This document shows positions 1 through 11,439 of a DNA stretch of 64,000 bases, one piece after another. Source of the DNA: Cyclina sinensis (Eukaryota > Mollusca > Bivalvia > Venerida > Veneridae); the NCBI GenBank assembly GCA_012932295.1, contig JAAONU010000006.1:31584882-31648881 (forward strand), given 5' to 3'. The notes below the pieces were generated by a model. That model did no database searches, had not been told where the DNA came from, and worked only from the letters and a program-made list of their open reading frames with translations. Positions within the stretch are counted from its first letter, which is position 1, and every line of letters starts with the position of its first letter. Position numbers and translations under genes: made by a program.

Positions 1-290
1 TTCAAAGAAATCCTCCAAGCGGTTTTGGAGATGAAGTGTGGACAAGATTTTAATATAGAAGTTAGAGTAAAAAAATGACTAAGTGCCAATTACTCTGCCA
101 AAAATAAATCGAGCGGAATCTCCTGATGACATGCACAACTAGACTTGGTGACAAACACTCCTGTCAAGTTTCAATGAAATCCCTCAAGCAGTTTTGGAGA
201 TGAAGCAAGGACAATATTTTCCAGGACAGAAGGATGGATGAATGGATGGACAGACAGTGTGATTACTATATGCCTCCATTGGGGGCATAA
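1..290 (+). mobile_element. 3' part of a family-B element (GGGGGCATAA hairpin end)
   Basis: Two diverged units containing caagcagttttggagatgaa are followed by ggatggatgaatggatggac and the end hairpin tatgcctccattgggggcataa. This is the same terminal form as at 7331, 13520, 14446, 19829 and 30287. Its 5' part lies outside the window. Confidence 0.55.
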
Positions 291-363
291 AAATGTGGAT
301 TTGTTTACCCTAGACCTAGGACAAATTTTAAGTCTAACTAATAGCTAGCCTGTAAAATCTCAC

Positions 364-458
364 TTGGCAGCATCTGTGACCTCTTCATCAAGTGTAGTAG
401 TACTTTCCATTTCTTGAAATTGTTTGGTGAATGTGCTATACATCTCAAATGACTTCTC
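364..458 (-). CDS. Stalk exon; gene continues beyond the window start
   Basis: Partial CDS, 95 nt, phase 0 to 2. The acceptor is TTGTTCTTGCAG and the donor GCCAA|GTGAGA. It encodes EKSFEMYSTFTKQFQEMEST, then TTLDEEVTDAAK, another acidic helix joining in phase to the 3543 exon. The GPS site, any PLAT domain and the transmembrane segments expected of a polycystin-1-type protein would lie before position 1, so whether this is an 11-pass or another receptor type cannot be told. Confidence 0.78.
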
Positions 459-1800
459 CTGCAAGAACAATCATGGTTACAAAAAGCATCATAATTCCCC
501 CCCAAAAAATACTACACTGTTTTGCAGAAGATGTTGAAAAATAACTTAAAAATTTCTTTAACTGTAATACCCTGTTGCTCATTTAAAAGAGACTTGTCAT
601 ATAAAAGAAGCTTTGATGCAAAGTAGCTTGTTGAAATTGTTAGTAATTACATCAATGAAATTACCAAATAAAGCTGTGGCAAACAAAATTAATCCATGTA
701 GTGTTTGCTCACTGAATTTATCACATGTAGTTCAGGCTTGATTAAATTATCACCTAAAGCTGTGGGACAAAGAAATTATCACACAGTTTCTGCTTAGTTA
801 AATTAGGAAATTCAGTTTGGGCACAATGACAATATGACATGTACTTGTGGCTCAACTAAATACAGTTGGACTTGTGAACAATGGTCGGCCAAGGGAAGAT
901 AGAAACAAGAGCCACTGCAAGCGGGGGCCACGCTCGACTTTTTCTTATTTCCAAAGGCAAACACATCAGAAGTGAAGGGATTTCAAATGAAACATCATTT
1001 GGAAATATAATTTTAGCAACATTCATAATTTTTACCTTAAAGGTCCAGGTCAAGTTCAGTTTAACCTTCTTTGGAGGTATTGTCTAAAAGGTACATGTAG
1101 TTATATCCAAACATGAAGACACTACATCCGTTAACAACAAAGATATAGCCAAGATATGTAATGTCAAGGTCATTTCAACTTCACGCCAAGGTCAAGGTAA
1201 TACTTGAATTGGTAAACACATTTGTTTTATTCTCAGTGTTGTTTGGTCCCTGTATAGATCAAATCTGACCATAAATAAAAAAAGTTTGGCTATTTTAGCA
1301 AAATGCAATAATTCGAACTTGACTGTCAAATTCATTTTAAGGTTAAGGTCATACTTGAATAATTTAACATGTAGGTTTTGTCATGAGCGTTGTTTTGTCC
1401 AAGTATTAATAAAGAACTAAAAATGACATTATGGCCAATAATAGCAAAATTCAATAATTTGTTCTACAAATTTAACAATCAAGCTTTCAAAAATACCGAC
1501 ACACCTATTGTCGAATTATCGATTATAATAACCATGCTGTTTTAACACCTTTCAAAAATAGCTTCTGAAGTCTCTCCTGAATTAATGGCGACAATGAAAG
1601 GCTGCCATCAAACAATCCAGTGACCACTGTTTACAGATCTTAACTGGCTAGCAGATGGTTTTTGACTTGGTTCTATGCTGTGGTCAGCAAGGTGACCATA
1701 ATTTCCAGCCTATTTTAAGGCATTTTTGGTTTGGAGAAAGTCAGATTGATAGTTGTCCACAAGGTGACCGCTACTCACAAATGCCTGTTAGCACAAGTTT
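459..1800. other. Intron, mostly unique, with a degenerate TGACC-type stretch
   Basis: There is no coding signal on either strand. Between about 1140 and 1480 lie two or three diverged units with aaggtcaaggt and aaggttaaggtcatact, the reverse orientation of the TGACC repeats elsewhere. The remainder is AT-rich with no recognisable element. Confidence 0.5.
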
Positions 1801-2030
1801 GACTGTATTCATATATTGTTTTGGCTCAATGAAGTTATCACATGCTGTTGTGGCTAAGAGAAGTTATCACATGCTGTTGTGGCTCAATGAAGTTATCACA
1901 TGTTCTTGTGGCTCAGTGAAGTTATCATATGGTGTTGTGGCTCAGTGAGGTTATACATGTTCTTGTGGTACAGTGAAGTTTTTACATGCTGTTGCGTCTT
2001 AATGAAGTTATCACATGTTGTTGTTGCTCG
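1801..2030 (+). repeat. Minisatellite array, about 28-bp unit (first block)
   Basis: About seven imperfect copies of a unit with gtggctcaatgaagttatca and catgctgttgt. The unit is the same as in the larger array at 2752-3480, from which it is separated by about 720 bp of ordinary sequence. Reading frames through it repeat the same peptide and are not genes. Confidence 0.85.
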
Positions 2031-2751
2031 AAGACGTCACTTATTTCTAGGATTTAGAGGAAAGGATCCAAAGGGCCCATCCCTTTTGAAAAAAGAGGCC
2101 ATCGGACTTGCTGAAGGGGACACCTAAAACTTACAATAAACTAAGATTACTCCTATTTGAACTCACCTTGTGTAACAAAACTGGTGATTTCTGAGCTGAA
2201 CATATTGAGTAAACCAGCAAAACTGACGTATAATTTATAAATTATCCCGCATATTCCAAATATGAAAGTACAATATTTCTCCAGAATGATGGACAGTAAC
2301 TCTTATGTGACAGTATGACAAACAGATTTCAACCAAAGTATTGTTTATGTTATGTTTTAATGATAAACTGATCCAGAAATGATTTTCATTTGCACTCTGC
2401 ACATTTTTAACGGGTGTTCATCTATTGTTTGTAAAATTATTAAACAGCAAGGGAATTTCAGTTTCAAGACAAGGCTAAACACGCTTTGTTTCATGACATT
2501 TCGTACCTTGCAATAGCTTCTGAAAAAAATTAATCTGATTGGCAAAAGTACAAACTACTGACCAATCAAATCACACACCACATCATAAATGCAAGTATGT
2601 AAAAATGACTCTCAGAATGCCCTAACAGGCTCACTATGTGGCAAATGTGTTTATCTGTGGCACCTCGGGCACAACATCATGGCAAATATACAGTCATTGC
2701 TCAAATTTAGCAGGAATCTGCAATCCTGCATCCTAGAAACAACATTATCTG

Positions 2752-3480
2752 ATGTTATCACATGTGGTTGTGGCTAAATGAAGTTATCACATGTTTTTTG
2801 TGGCTAAATGAAGTTATCACATATTTTTGTGACTAAATGAAGTTATCAGATGCTGTTGTTGTTAATGAATTTATCACATGTTTTTGTGGCTAAATGAAGT
2901 TATCACATGTTTTTGTGGCTAAATGAAGTTATCACATGTTTCTGAGGCTAAATGAAGTTATCACATGTTTTTGTGGCTAAATGAAGTTATCAGATGCTGT
3001 TGTTGTTAATGAAGTTATCACATGTTTTTGTGGCTAAATGAAGTTATCACATGTTTTGTGACTAAATGAAGTTATCACATGTTTTTGTGGCTAAATGAAG
3101 TTATCACATGTTTTATGTGGCTAAATGAAGTTATCAGATGCTGTTGTTGTTAATGAAGTTATCACATGTTTTTTGTGGATAAATGAAGTTATCACATGTT
3201 TTTGTGGCTAAATGAAGTTATCAAAATGTTTTTGTGGCTAAATGAAGTTATCAAATGTACTCATGACACAATATAGTCATCAAAAAATGTGGATGAACGA
3301 AGTTATCACATGTATTCATGACTCAATGAAGTTATCACATGAACTCATGACTCAATAAAGTTATCACATGTTGTGGCTGAATGAAGTTATCACATTTACT
3401 CATGATTCAATGAAGTTATCACATGTTGTTGCGGCTCAATGTATTCATATGTCATTGTTGTGGCTCCATGTAGTCATATG
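2752..3480 (+). repeat. Minisatellite array, about 28-bp unit (second block)
   Basis: Roughly 25 copies centred on tggctaaatgaagttatcac followed by atgtttttg. A variant unit, gatgctgttgttgttaatga, recurs at about 2845, 2990 and 3135, giving a higher-order period near 145 bp. The array ends beside the 3543-3668 exon, inside the intron between it and 458. There are no spacers, so it is not a CRISPR array. Confidence 0.9.
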
Positions 3481-3542
3481 AGCAGTGAAACATTAAGAGT
3501 AAGTTCTGTAAATGTACACTCAATAAGCATATAAACTTTTAC

Positions 3543-3668
3543 TTTTGTCTCTTCTGAAAGTTCATCTTTCTTCAAAGTGACCTGATTTAATGTGGTAGCC
3601 ACAGTTGCCATCACTTCCAGACTGGTTGTGTTGACTTGCGAAATAGTTGATACTATTGTGTCACGTAT
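3543..3668 (-). CDS. GAIN-subdomain-A-like helical exon
   Basis: Partial CDS, 126 nt, phase 0 to 0. The acceptor is CATTTTTTCAG and the donor ACAAAA|GTAAAA. The product IRDTIVSTISQVNTTSLEVM continues ATVATTLNQVTLKKDELSEE. The pattern L-x-x-x-A-x-x-L-x-x-V-T-x-x-x-x-E-L-[ST] is the best-conserved motif of the region before GPS in polycystin-1/REJ proteins (...LAGVLGQVT... in that family), so I regard the family call as fair. The adjoining intron holds the minisatellite array. Confidence 0.85.
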
Positions 3669-3884
3669 CTGAAAAAATGAGAACAAGAAATCATTGGAAA
3701 AGATTGATGCTCCCCAAAGCACACACTTATGTTTAGTAAATAGAGAACAGCAGGACTATGCATGCTTTTTAAAGCTTATTCAGATTGTTATCGAACCTTC
3801 ATTCCAAGTTTCAAGGAAATCCCTTTGTGTCATCACCTTGAACTTAGATCATGCTGCTAATATATGTGTCTTTTTCTAGTACTG

Positions 3885-4400
3885 AAGTTTCCTATAATTT
3901 TTCATGCAATTCCAGCAACTTGTTGCTGAGAAAGACTAAACACAAATAGTATTATAGTACACTAAATGTAGCAAAATCAAAGGGCCCATAACTCTGAAAG
4001 ATCACAGGTACAAAAAAGGCTGGTAACATACATATCTCCTAGTGGTGAAGATTCCTGTGAAGTTTTATTTCATTCTAGCAAGCAGTTGCTGCGAAACAAC
4101 TCAAACTTGACAAGTGCTTTAGTATACTATATGTAAAAAATCTAAGGGTCCATAACTTGGTGAAAAATATTCAATTTGGATCACAATTTTGGCCCGAACA
4201 TCTCCCCCTGATACTAAAGCTTGCCATAAAGTTTCATTTAAACCCAGCCAGAGGTTTCTGAGAAATAGCACTGGACACAGATGATACAGCTGGAACATCA
4301 AAAGGCCCAAAATTCTGTCAAACAGTTAGCCTAGATTGGATTGGAAATATATACACATCTCCTTCTAGAGATAAAGTTTCCTACTAACTCAACTAAAGGG
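3885..4400. repeat. Degenerate tandem repeat
   Basis: Three diverged units of about 160 bp share aagggcccataactctg and catctcc-tagtgntgaagntt-cct. This is an old remnant of the tandem-core elements seen elsewhere, within the intron between 4624 and 3668. Termini were not recognised. Confidence 0.5.
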
Positions 4401-4623
4401 TAAAGAAATATTACTTTATAACATAATTATGATTCAGGCTCAGACAAAACAGAAAAGCTGAAAAAATAATTACAAAGAAATGAAAAACTGCAGTTTTGTA
4501 CATTTTTGTTTTTGCTAGTTATTGTTGATTTTTACTTCCATGTTATCAATGCATCAATCCTGACAGACATGGTTAACTCCCTATATCCTTGGCTAAAGTT
4601 GATTCTAAAATAGTAAAAAATAC

Positions 4624-4805
4624 CTTTATGTTTTCCTTTCTCTGTTCCAATATAGCTGTTTCATTCACTTCTTTCCTTTCCACATCCGTGCTGTTACTAC
4701 GGTCAACTACATCACCTTCTGGGTCAGTTTCTGTCCCATTTGTCACAGTAGTATCTACTACTTCATTTAACACATAAGTAAGGCTTTGTAACTTGTTCAA
4801 AGAAT
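4624..4805 (-). CDS. Helical glycosylated stalk exon
   Basis: Partial CDS, 182 nt, phase 1 to 0. The acceptor is ATGGTTTTCCAG and the donor ATAAAG|GTATTT. It encodes SLNKLQSLTYVLNEVVDTTV, then an acidic Asn/Thr-rich loop with sequons (NGT, NST, NET) and the helix ENIK. The composition suits an extracellular alpha-helical linker like GAIN subdomain A. There are no cysteines. It joins in phase to the 3668 exon. Confidence 0.82.
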
Positions 4806-5365
4806 CTGGAAAACCATGGAGAATGCTCTTAGCTCCTATTTCAAAATAACACTGCTTGCTCAAACTTTATTCTTGAATAGTGGGGCTTTCCATATTCTAA
4901 CAGAAAACTTTGCATTGAATAAACTGGCCGAAAAGCCAATATGGCTATATTCAGTTGAAATGCTGTTTTATTTTCAAGACTAATTTTGAACAAGTGAGAC
5001 AAGTTTCACTGTCAAAATATTCAAAAACATTCAAAGTTTTATATACAAACCTGTACTCTGTTGCGTATTATGTATTCACTGTTAAAGATAAACTAAGCTG
5101 AAATATGTATCCAAAAAAAAGAACAAAAACAAAACAACAACAAAAAATAGGGTCTCTATATAAGCAGTATTCTGTGCTCAGTGACTTTATCATTAGGTTT
5201 AGTTTATTCTGTAATCCTATCAATATCACTGACTTTCATGGGTATTTCAATAAAGTACAGTGCCTCTTGTTGTGTATCATGGTATATCAGTTTATGGGCA
5301 GGCCTAAGTTTCACTGTTTATAAAAACAACAAGGTAGATAAGTGTTAACAGAAAATGATATTTAC

Positions 5366-5462
5366 CAATTACTTCCTTGTCATCTGATGCATTAAAGAGT
5401 GCACCAGCCACAGTATCTACAAAACCATCTATTTCCTTTGATTTCATAGGAGGAACATCTAC
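5366..5462 (-). CDS. Exon after the REJ region (GAIN-like stalk begins)
   Basis: Partial CDS, 97 nt, phase 0 to 1. The acceptor is TCTTTTCTCAG and the donor AATTG|GTAAAT. It encodes VDVPPMKSKEIDGFVDTVAG followed by ALFNASDDKEV. VDVPP would be the last strand of the REJ/Ig-like region. The amphipathic F-x-x-x-x-A-x-x-L helix starts the helical region that precedes the GPS autoproteolysis site in polycystin-1-like proteins. It splices in phase to 4805. Confidence 0.8.
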
Positions 5463-6255
5463 CTGAGAAAAGAGATAAGATGAAATAAATTCATTCCTCA
5501 TTCATTTTACAAAATCTAAAATTGTATTTAAACTTCATGAAGAAATCATCAAGTGGGACAAGTATACCTAAAAGCAAAACCTTACTTCTACTGTTCCGGT
5601 GACCTTGTCTTTATGACCTATTATTCTAGCAGTATCAGATTTGTTTCAAAGAGCGTTTAAGACAAATTCTACACAAACAGTTCCTGCTAGTAAAAACTGT
5701 TGTCAGTTGCTGGCCTTTCCTCAAAGTTGAAATACTTAAGGTATGACATTATCCCTTGACTCTTGATGGAAACTGCTATTCAAATATGTCCTGTAAAGTG
5801 TACAGACAGACACATTAACAGACATATGACTTAGATTAGATGATAGTAACAATAGCTCAGTTTTGGATCATCTCACTATTTTGGCAATGACTTTTAGTGA
5901 ACATCCCTCTGAGCAAGAAATAGTACTGTCCAGACTGAAAAAAAATCTACTCTTATTAAGAAATTAAAATGGTAAAAAATTATCAAAACAATGCAAACTA
6001 GAACTATCACTAAAGGTGATTAATACCCGCACATGGGTGCTTGATACTGGAACTGGAAAGCTTAGAATAAATGGCATAAAGTGACATAAGAAACATGGAA
6101 ATATGTATATATTTTATATTTAATAATATTGTATATGGAGAAAACAATTACTGGTAGACCATTGAACTGTATATTTTCTAGTAGAACTAGCTTATGCTCT
6201 AGTTGATCTCTTCTGGAATAAGACATCTAGAGCATTCACGAGCTTTACTTCAAAC

Positions 6256-6312
6256 ACGATCAACATCAAATTTTACAAGTACATAATTGGGCTTGAATGC
6301 ATCCTTATCCAT
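6256..6312 (-). CDS. Candidate exon at the end of the REJ region (boundaries uncertain)
   Basis: After an acceptor-like TTTATTCCCAG the minus strand reads MDKDAFKPNYVLVKFDVDR and then a stop. The string resembles the terminal N-Y-x-L-x-x-x-V-x-V-D strand of REJ domains and would run naturally into VDVPP at 5462. However, the donor is weak (GTTTGA or GTTGAT). The incoming phase (0) also does not fit the 7454 exon (phase 1), so another small exon or a different acceptor is needed. It adjoins a TGACC-repeat element that starts near 6345. Confidence 0.35.
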
Positions 6313-6344
6313 CTGGGAATAAATCCCTGATTGTTCCTGTAACT

Positions 6345-7331
6345 CATCAGGTATCATCCAGAAACTGTTTTTCTATTCTTAGTTAAAGTTAACAGTGACC
6401 TTTATCCAACTGGCCCAATTTTCAATGCCAAGCGTCGTCTTTATAGAAACTATCTTTAAAGAAAGTTTCTTCACAATATCTCATTCGTAACTCAAGTTAT
6501 TGAGCAGAAACTTTTTTTTTTTTATTTTTAGTAACAGTGACATTGACATTGACCTCAGCAGTCCCAAAGTCGAACTTGATCTATATTTTATGATGTTAAA
6601 TCTGTGTACCAAAAATGTTTAAATATGTCAAGCCTTTCATGAGTTATTATCCGGAAACCAGTTTATCTATTTTAAGTTTAAGCGAACAGTGACCTTGACC
6701 CAACTGGCAAAATTTTCAATCCCAAGCATCGTCTTCATAGAAGCTACCTTTACAGCAAATTCCATCAAAATATCTCATTCCTAACTCAAGATATGGGGCA
6801 GAAATCATTTATTTTTTATTTTTAGTAACAGAGACCTTGACTTTGGCCCCACCAGCCCCATTATTAAACTCGACCTGTATCCTGTGATGTAACACCTGTG
6901 TACCGATAATTGTTTAAATCTGTCAAGATTTCATGAGTTATCATCCGGAAACCATTTTTCAACTATTTTATTATTTTTAGTAACAGTGACCTTGACCTTG
7001 GCCCCACCAGCCCCAATATCGAATTGACCTGTATGTTATGATGTTACACCTGTGTACCAAATATTGTTTAAATCTGTCAAGCCTTTCATGAGTTATTGTC
7101 CAGAAACGGTTTTTCTATTTTTAGTAATAGTGACCTTGACCTTGGCCCCACCAGGCAAAATATCGAACTGATCTGTATCCTGTGACGTTACACCTGTGTA
7201 CTAAAATTGTTTAAATCTGACTAGCCTTTCATGAGTTATTTTCCGGAAACCATGACGGACCGACAGACTGACCGACCGACCGCCAAGCTCACTCCTATAT
7301 ACCCCCACAAACAAAGTTTGAGGGGGTATAA
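6345..7331 (+). mobile_element. Family-B element with TGACCTTGACCTTGGCC core
   Basis: Four to five units carry gtgaccttgaccttggcccc and gtttaaatctgtcaagcctt. It ends with gacggaccgacagactgacc, then the hairpin tatacccccacaaacaaagtttgagggggtata at 7331. It lies in the intron where one receptor exon is still missing, so it may obscure or have disturbed that exon's surroundings. Confidence 0.6.
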
Positions 7332-7453
7332 TGAAAATGAGCATACCAATAGCACAAGTGGCACATCCCAAAGAGTATAGTCCAAATACCTTCCAACAAC
7401 TTTTAAATGCTGTCTATGACCCTTTTCCTTGTCCCCTTGGCGTAAAATTATAC

Positions 7454-7495
7454 CTGTCTCATTGCATGTTGAATTTTTCTTGTATAGTATTGTGT
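7454..7495 (-). CDS. 42-nt exon continuing the REJ region
   Basis: Partial CDS, phase 1 to 1. The acceptor is TTCTTTTTCAG and the donor GAGACAG|GTATAA. It encodes TILYKKNSTCNET with two sequons (NST, NET) and continues the FYAYSIVG strand of the previous exon, giving the Y-x-x-x-x-x-x-x-x-L-Y layout seen at this place in REJ domains. Its outgoing phase does not match the next firm exon (5462), so at least one exon between them is still missing. Confidence 0.68.
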
Positions 7496-7751
7496 CTGAA
7501 AAAGAATATCTCAAGTCCTATATAAAAGGTACTGTATTAGACTATTCTAAGTGTTAAGATAGTGAATAAAGAACTGACTGGAAAATGTGCCTTCTTCAAT
7601 GCATGAAGTACAAGTTAACTACTTTTTACATTGTTGAGTGAACTTAATGAACTTTAAGCAGAAAGGATTCAACAGATTGACAAGCAAATGAACTGCTACA
7701 CCTCCTCCAGCTGCTTAAGGATTTACCTCTTACAGGTGAGTATTTTCTTAC

Positions 7752-7946
7752 CTCCAACTATAGAATAAGCGTAGAACATTTTGCACACATAATCCCCAAC
7801 CAGTTCTTCTGGGTCACTGCATGAGACATTAAACTTTGTTACCAAAGCTACTCCAGACATTGGTGCAATCTCACACTGAACTTCTGAAAACTTTAGATAT
7901 TCCCATATGAAGTAAGCCATCCCTTCTGTTCCGTTTTTAAGAATCA
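7752..7946 (-). CDS. REJ-domain exon
   Basis: Partial CDS, 195 nt, phase 1 to 1. The acceptor is a long CT tract (CTCTCTCTTTTCAG) and the donor GGAG|GTAAGA. It encodes ILKNGTEGMAYFIWEYLKF, EVQCEIAPMSGVALVTKFNV and SCSDPEELVGDYVC. The P-x-S-G-x-A-L-x-T-x-F-x-V-x-C-x-D motif is the classic second half of REJ domains in polycystin-1-like proteins. Sequons at NGT and NVS suggest a glycosylated ectodomain. Confidence 0.87.
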
Positions 7947-8035
7947 CTGAAAAGAGAGAGAGAAGTAGTTTTCCAAAAGCAGGTTACAGTATCACTATCA
8001 ATATTCTAATATATAAATATTAGTTTCAAACTGGC

Positions 8036-8116
8036 CAACCTGGCTAGCTCAATTGGTAGAGCATGAGATTTTCAATCCAGTGGTTTGCTGTTCAATCCCA
8101 ACAAGGGTCAGCAATT
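8036..8116 (+). repeat. tRNA-like sequence (degenerate tRNA or SINE head)
   Basis: CTGGCTAGCTCAATTGGTAG is a good tRNA 5' half with D-arm and A-box. GTTCAATCCCAACAAG approximates the B-box and T-arm. The anticodon stem (about 8064-8080) has at least two mismatches, so a functional tRNA is unlikely. A tRNA-derived SINE head or tRNA pseudogene fits better. No clear SINE tail was recognised in the AT-rich sequence after it. Confidence 0.45.
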
Positions 8117-8129
8117 TTTTTTGGTGATA

Positions 8130-10300
8130 ATTAATCATCGACAATGCTTATATAAGTGATTTCTTCCTCACCTATGAAACAATGGTGTGTTTTATCAAAA
8201 ATCATATCTTACGAGGAAGTTACGAGAGTCGTTTCTCATAATTTTAAAGTTACAAGAAAAATTACTATTTTCGCAAACCGTTTGAACAAAGGTCTCGTAA
8301 GTCTGTGGCTCATAACTTTCTCATAAGTGGTTAATAAACATGACGCAGTCTGTATGTGTTTATGTCATTTCTGGTCTCGCCCAAAGTACATGTAGCACAC
8401 ACCTGTCTTTTACAATGTTTGCTAAAATGTCAAAGCTACGACTGAACTGGAAAACTGTAGAGACAGAAAACTTGTTGTTGCATTGCTAGACCTGCTGAAT
8501 GGCACTGCTAAACAGTAAATTCCTTTTCGTTTATGTAAACACTGAAAATATGTTTAGGCATAGTTTATTGTTTTTCTGGTGATCAGAAGAATTTAGCGAT
8601 TGAAAACAACATACCTTCCAGTTTTTGTTTGCAATTTACCTTACTGGAAACAGTCTTTTTTAATATATAGTTAACATTATGACTGATTTGGGAGCTTCCG
8701 CAACATTTGCAAGTTTCCCGATAGTACACTTCTGGCTGAAAATGAGTGCTGATTGTTCACATAATACATGTTTAATAATACAAAAGATTACATGTGTAAC
8801 GTTTAGGGAATGTATTTTTGAAAAACATATAATTGATTATAAAATACTGACAATTAAGGTCTGATATAAAAATATTTAGCATTTGGGTGCACTGGACAGA
8901 AGTGAAATTAATTTTTGTTTATCCTAAAGTATGGTTTGAAAACTTGCATAAATGAAATTGATTGATGAATGTTAACACCTAAGTGTTAATAACAAAAAAC
9001 ATTATAGATGTATAATATTTCAGAGGAAATGGAATTACTGTGTATTGGTTTCATCATGTACATAAAACATTAGAAAGTTTTTTAAAAACTGCTGAAAATG
9101 GTTAAAATTATTAGAACCGATCAGAGGAGTAACTGAAGTGATATATGGATTAATTATATAAAATTTGATCAAACAATATAGTCACCACAGCAATGGTGTA
9201 CTGCTGTAACTGTAATCGTTCTGAGAATTGTATCTAGACAATCATAAGTATTATTTGAACAGTACTTAAATAAGACTTGAAGAAATAAAATAAATAGTAA
9301 ACATTCAAATATCTATCATTTTCATAAAGGTAATAAAAAATTTGATAAAATCTCTTCCTGTCACAGCATGAAAAAAACTTACTGAATCTTTGTTTTCAGG
9401 GTTAATTCTGTTGGTGGTTAAAACTGATCTGAGGAGGAGGTGGCACCCAAGTGGACAGAATTGAAGGTGATTCTTTTAATTATAGGTGTGGAGTGAGTTT
9501 TTTTTCATTTTGAAATAACCAGTGGACCTACATCACGTATTCATTGAGTGAAACTGTTTATAAACACAATTGCAAAACACCTTTCTGAACATTGTTTTCA
9601 AATGGTATCAAACTCTGTAATGACTTCCCAGTTGGGTAATACTTTTTCCTTTTAATAGTATTGAGGCCATATTTCTTTTATGGTCTTTCAATTGCAGTCA
9701 TGTTTTTTTCTGAAATTGTGCCTAATTTGCGCATTGAAGATATGCTTTCTTACATTTTATAACTTGTAGTTATTGGTGTTGTTTTTTAATGTAATAAAAA
9801 TCACTAACTATTATGAATATCATGCAGAGTCAAACCAAACTGAAGGAAAGAAGGAGACGGGCAGCTGCAAAACAGACAAGAGGTGGACCACCACCAGTGT
9901 GTTTAGTCAACTGGGAGGAAATGGTATACAGCACGTTTTAAGTAGCTATTGTTAGGTTTTGCTCTATTGTATAGTCAGACATTTAGTAGGCACTTAGCAG
10001 TGTGTATATGAATCAAAGTATGGTTTGCTGTAATGAAAAGCCAAACTGTCTGAAATAACTAGGGATGAAAATGGTTAAACAATTAACCTACCGAATAATC
10101 AGTAAACAACAGTGGTACAGTAATTGGTAGATTAATAAAGTGCAGGATTCTGCATCTCTGATGGTGGGAACTTGTGGTAAGTTGGAAAGTGATTATTTTT
10201 TTGCAAGTTTGAAATGAGTTACTGCAATTTAAAAACCATGGAGAATAAAATCTTAGGTAAGAGAAAATTTATGCTCAGACAGAAAAGAGGCCTAAAGGGG
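8130..10300. other. Intron without recognisable genes
   Basis: AT-rich unique-looking sequence. Open frames are short and show no family likeness, and no splice-phase-compatible exon was found. At 8200-8330 there are scattered imperfect inverted words (cttacgag / ctcgtaag), not a clean element. Confidence 0.5.
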
Positions 10301-10310
10301 ATCATTCAAC

Positions 10311-10585
10311 TTTTAAGGACTCGAGTCTAAAAGCTAAAATTCAAAAGACAAAAACAAAATTCAGTCATCAGTGGGAATCTGAATATAAAAGGATAGGGAA
10401 GTGTGCTAAGGGAACAGATTATGCTTTTTGCAAGTGGAACACCCTTTATGCATTAAATAACAACAAAACACACTTCAATAGTTTTCTTTGCTGTTTTTCT
10501 TGTCTTTCTTTTTGTGAAAATGAGTTGATAAAAATTCCAGTTTTCAAGCTAAAATTCCAGCTGAAAATCCCATTTTGAGTTACTG
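10311..10585 (+). repeat. Dispersed repeat, copy 1 (inverted at 16206-16490)
   Basis: About 270 bp beginning aaggactcgagtctaaaagc, with gtgctaagggaacagattat and a pyrimidine-rich tttctttgctgtttttcttg, ending near tgagttactgaagatatcac. The reverse complement of the same order occurs at 16206-16490. There are no ORFs; the class is unknown. Confidence 0.6.
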
Positions 10586-10819
10586 AAGATATCACATGTA
10601 TGAATTTGTTATATTTCTTTGTCTCTGGCCCATGTTTATTGCCTTGCTTTGTTTGATTGTTTTAATTTTATATAAAACCTGTACATTTAATATCTGTATG
10701 TCATTTCTAGAATTTAGTATGAAGCATTGTTAGGACTGCACATTTAGCTGTTGCAAATAATTGTTTGTCCTTCAGAACTTTGTTTCATTTCATTGAACAG
10801 ATAGTTAAGGCCTTACCTG

Positions 10820-10985
10820 TTGAGCATACCTGCCATACGTTCTGGATCATCCGGGATAGTCCTGGAAATCGAGGGCCCTCCCGGAGTCCCGGAAAGACAC
10901 CCGACGTCCCGGAAAACATGAAAAACGCACATACTATTAATAGAGACGCTACTTCAAATCAAATTTAATGCGAATGCGCATCGAC
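10820..10985. repeat. CCGG-rich repeat fragment
   Basis: A short GC-rich island in AT-rich intron with ctcccggagtcccggaaaga and gacgtcccggaaaac. Repeated CCCGGA words in alternating orientation suggest a fragment of a transposon terminal region. A related ccgggacagctgg / cccgcggga stretch is at 17590-17650. The identity is not established. Confidence 0.35.
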
Positions 10986-11439
10986 CTTGCCGATAAAGAC
11001 TACGATTTTTAAATCATTAACTTGTTTGTAATTTGTTTGCTGTCATCAGAATTGGTATCAACAGAGATGCTGCTTAAAATTAAACTGAGTTTTTCACATA
11101 TCGGTCCGACAAAGAAAAGGTAAATTTTGCGTGTTTGCAATTAGAAATTGTGTGTGACATGCTACCTTTCAATACTGTCACTGTGACATTGGACTGATGA
11201 GGATAATGCATTTTATTGGGCTGACTCACACGCGTTTGATGACAGTACCGTAACGGCCTGATAAGTGTAGGACATAAAATTCGTGATGAATATTGTAATG
11301 TTCGATCAAACCGCGCCGATATTTGTTATACGAAGCATAGACAAAACTTTCATTAAACATAAATCTGTGCAAAATCTGTGCAATTGTTACATTTAAATCC
11401 CTCAATACATATAGAACCTTTGCTCCGGACAAGTGTTTT

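Noticed and set aside
2752..3480. CRISPR-like direct repeats
   Set aside because: Units are adjacent without unique spacers, in a eukaryotic intron; it is a minisatellite.
10765..10968. Plus-strand frame with IRDSPGNRGPSRSPGKTPDVP
   Set aside because: It is a reading of the CCGG-rich repeat fragment; no start context or family.
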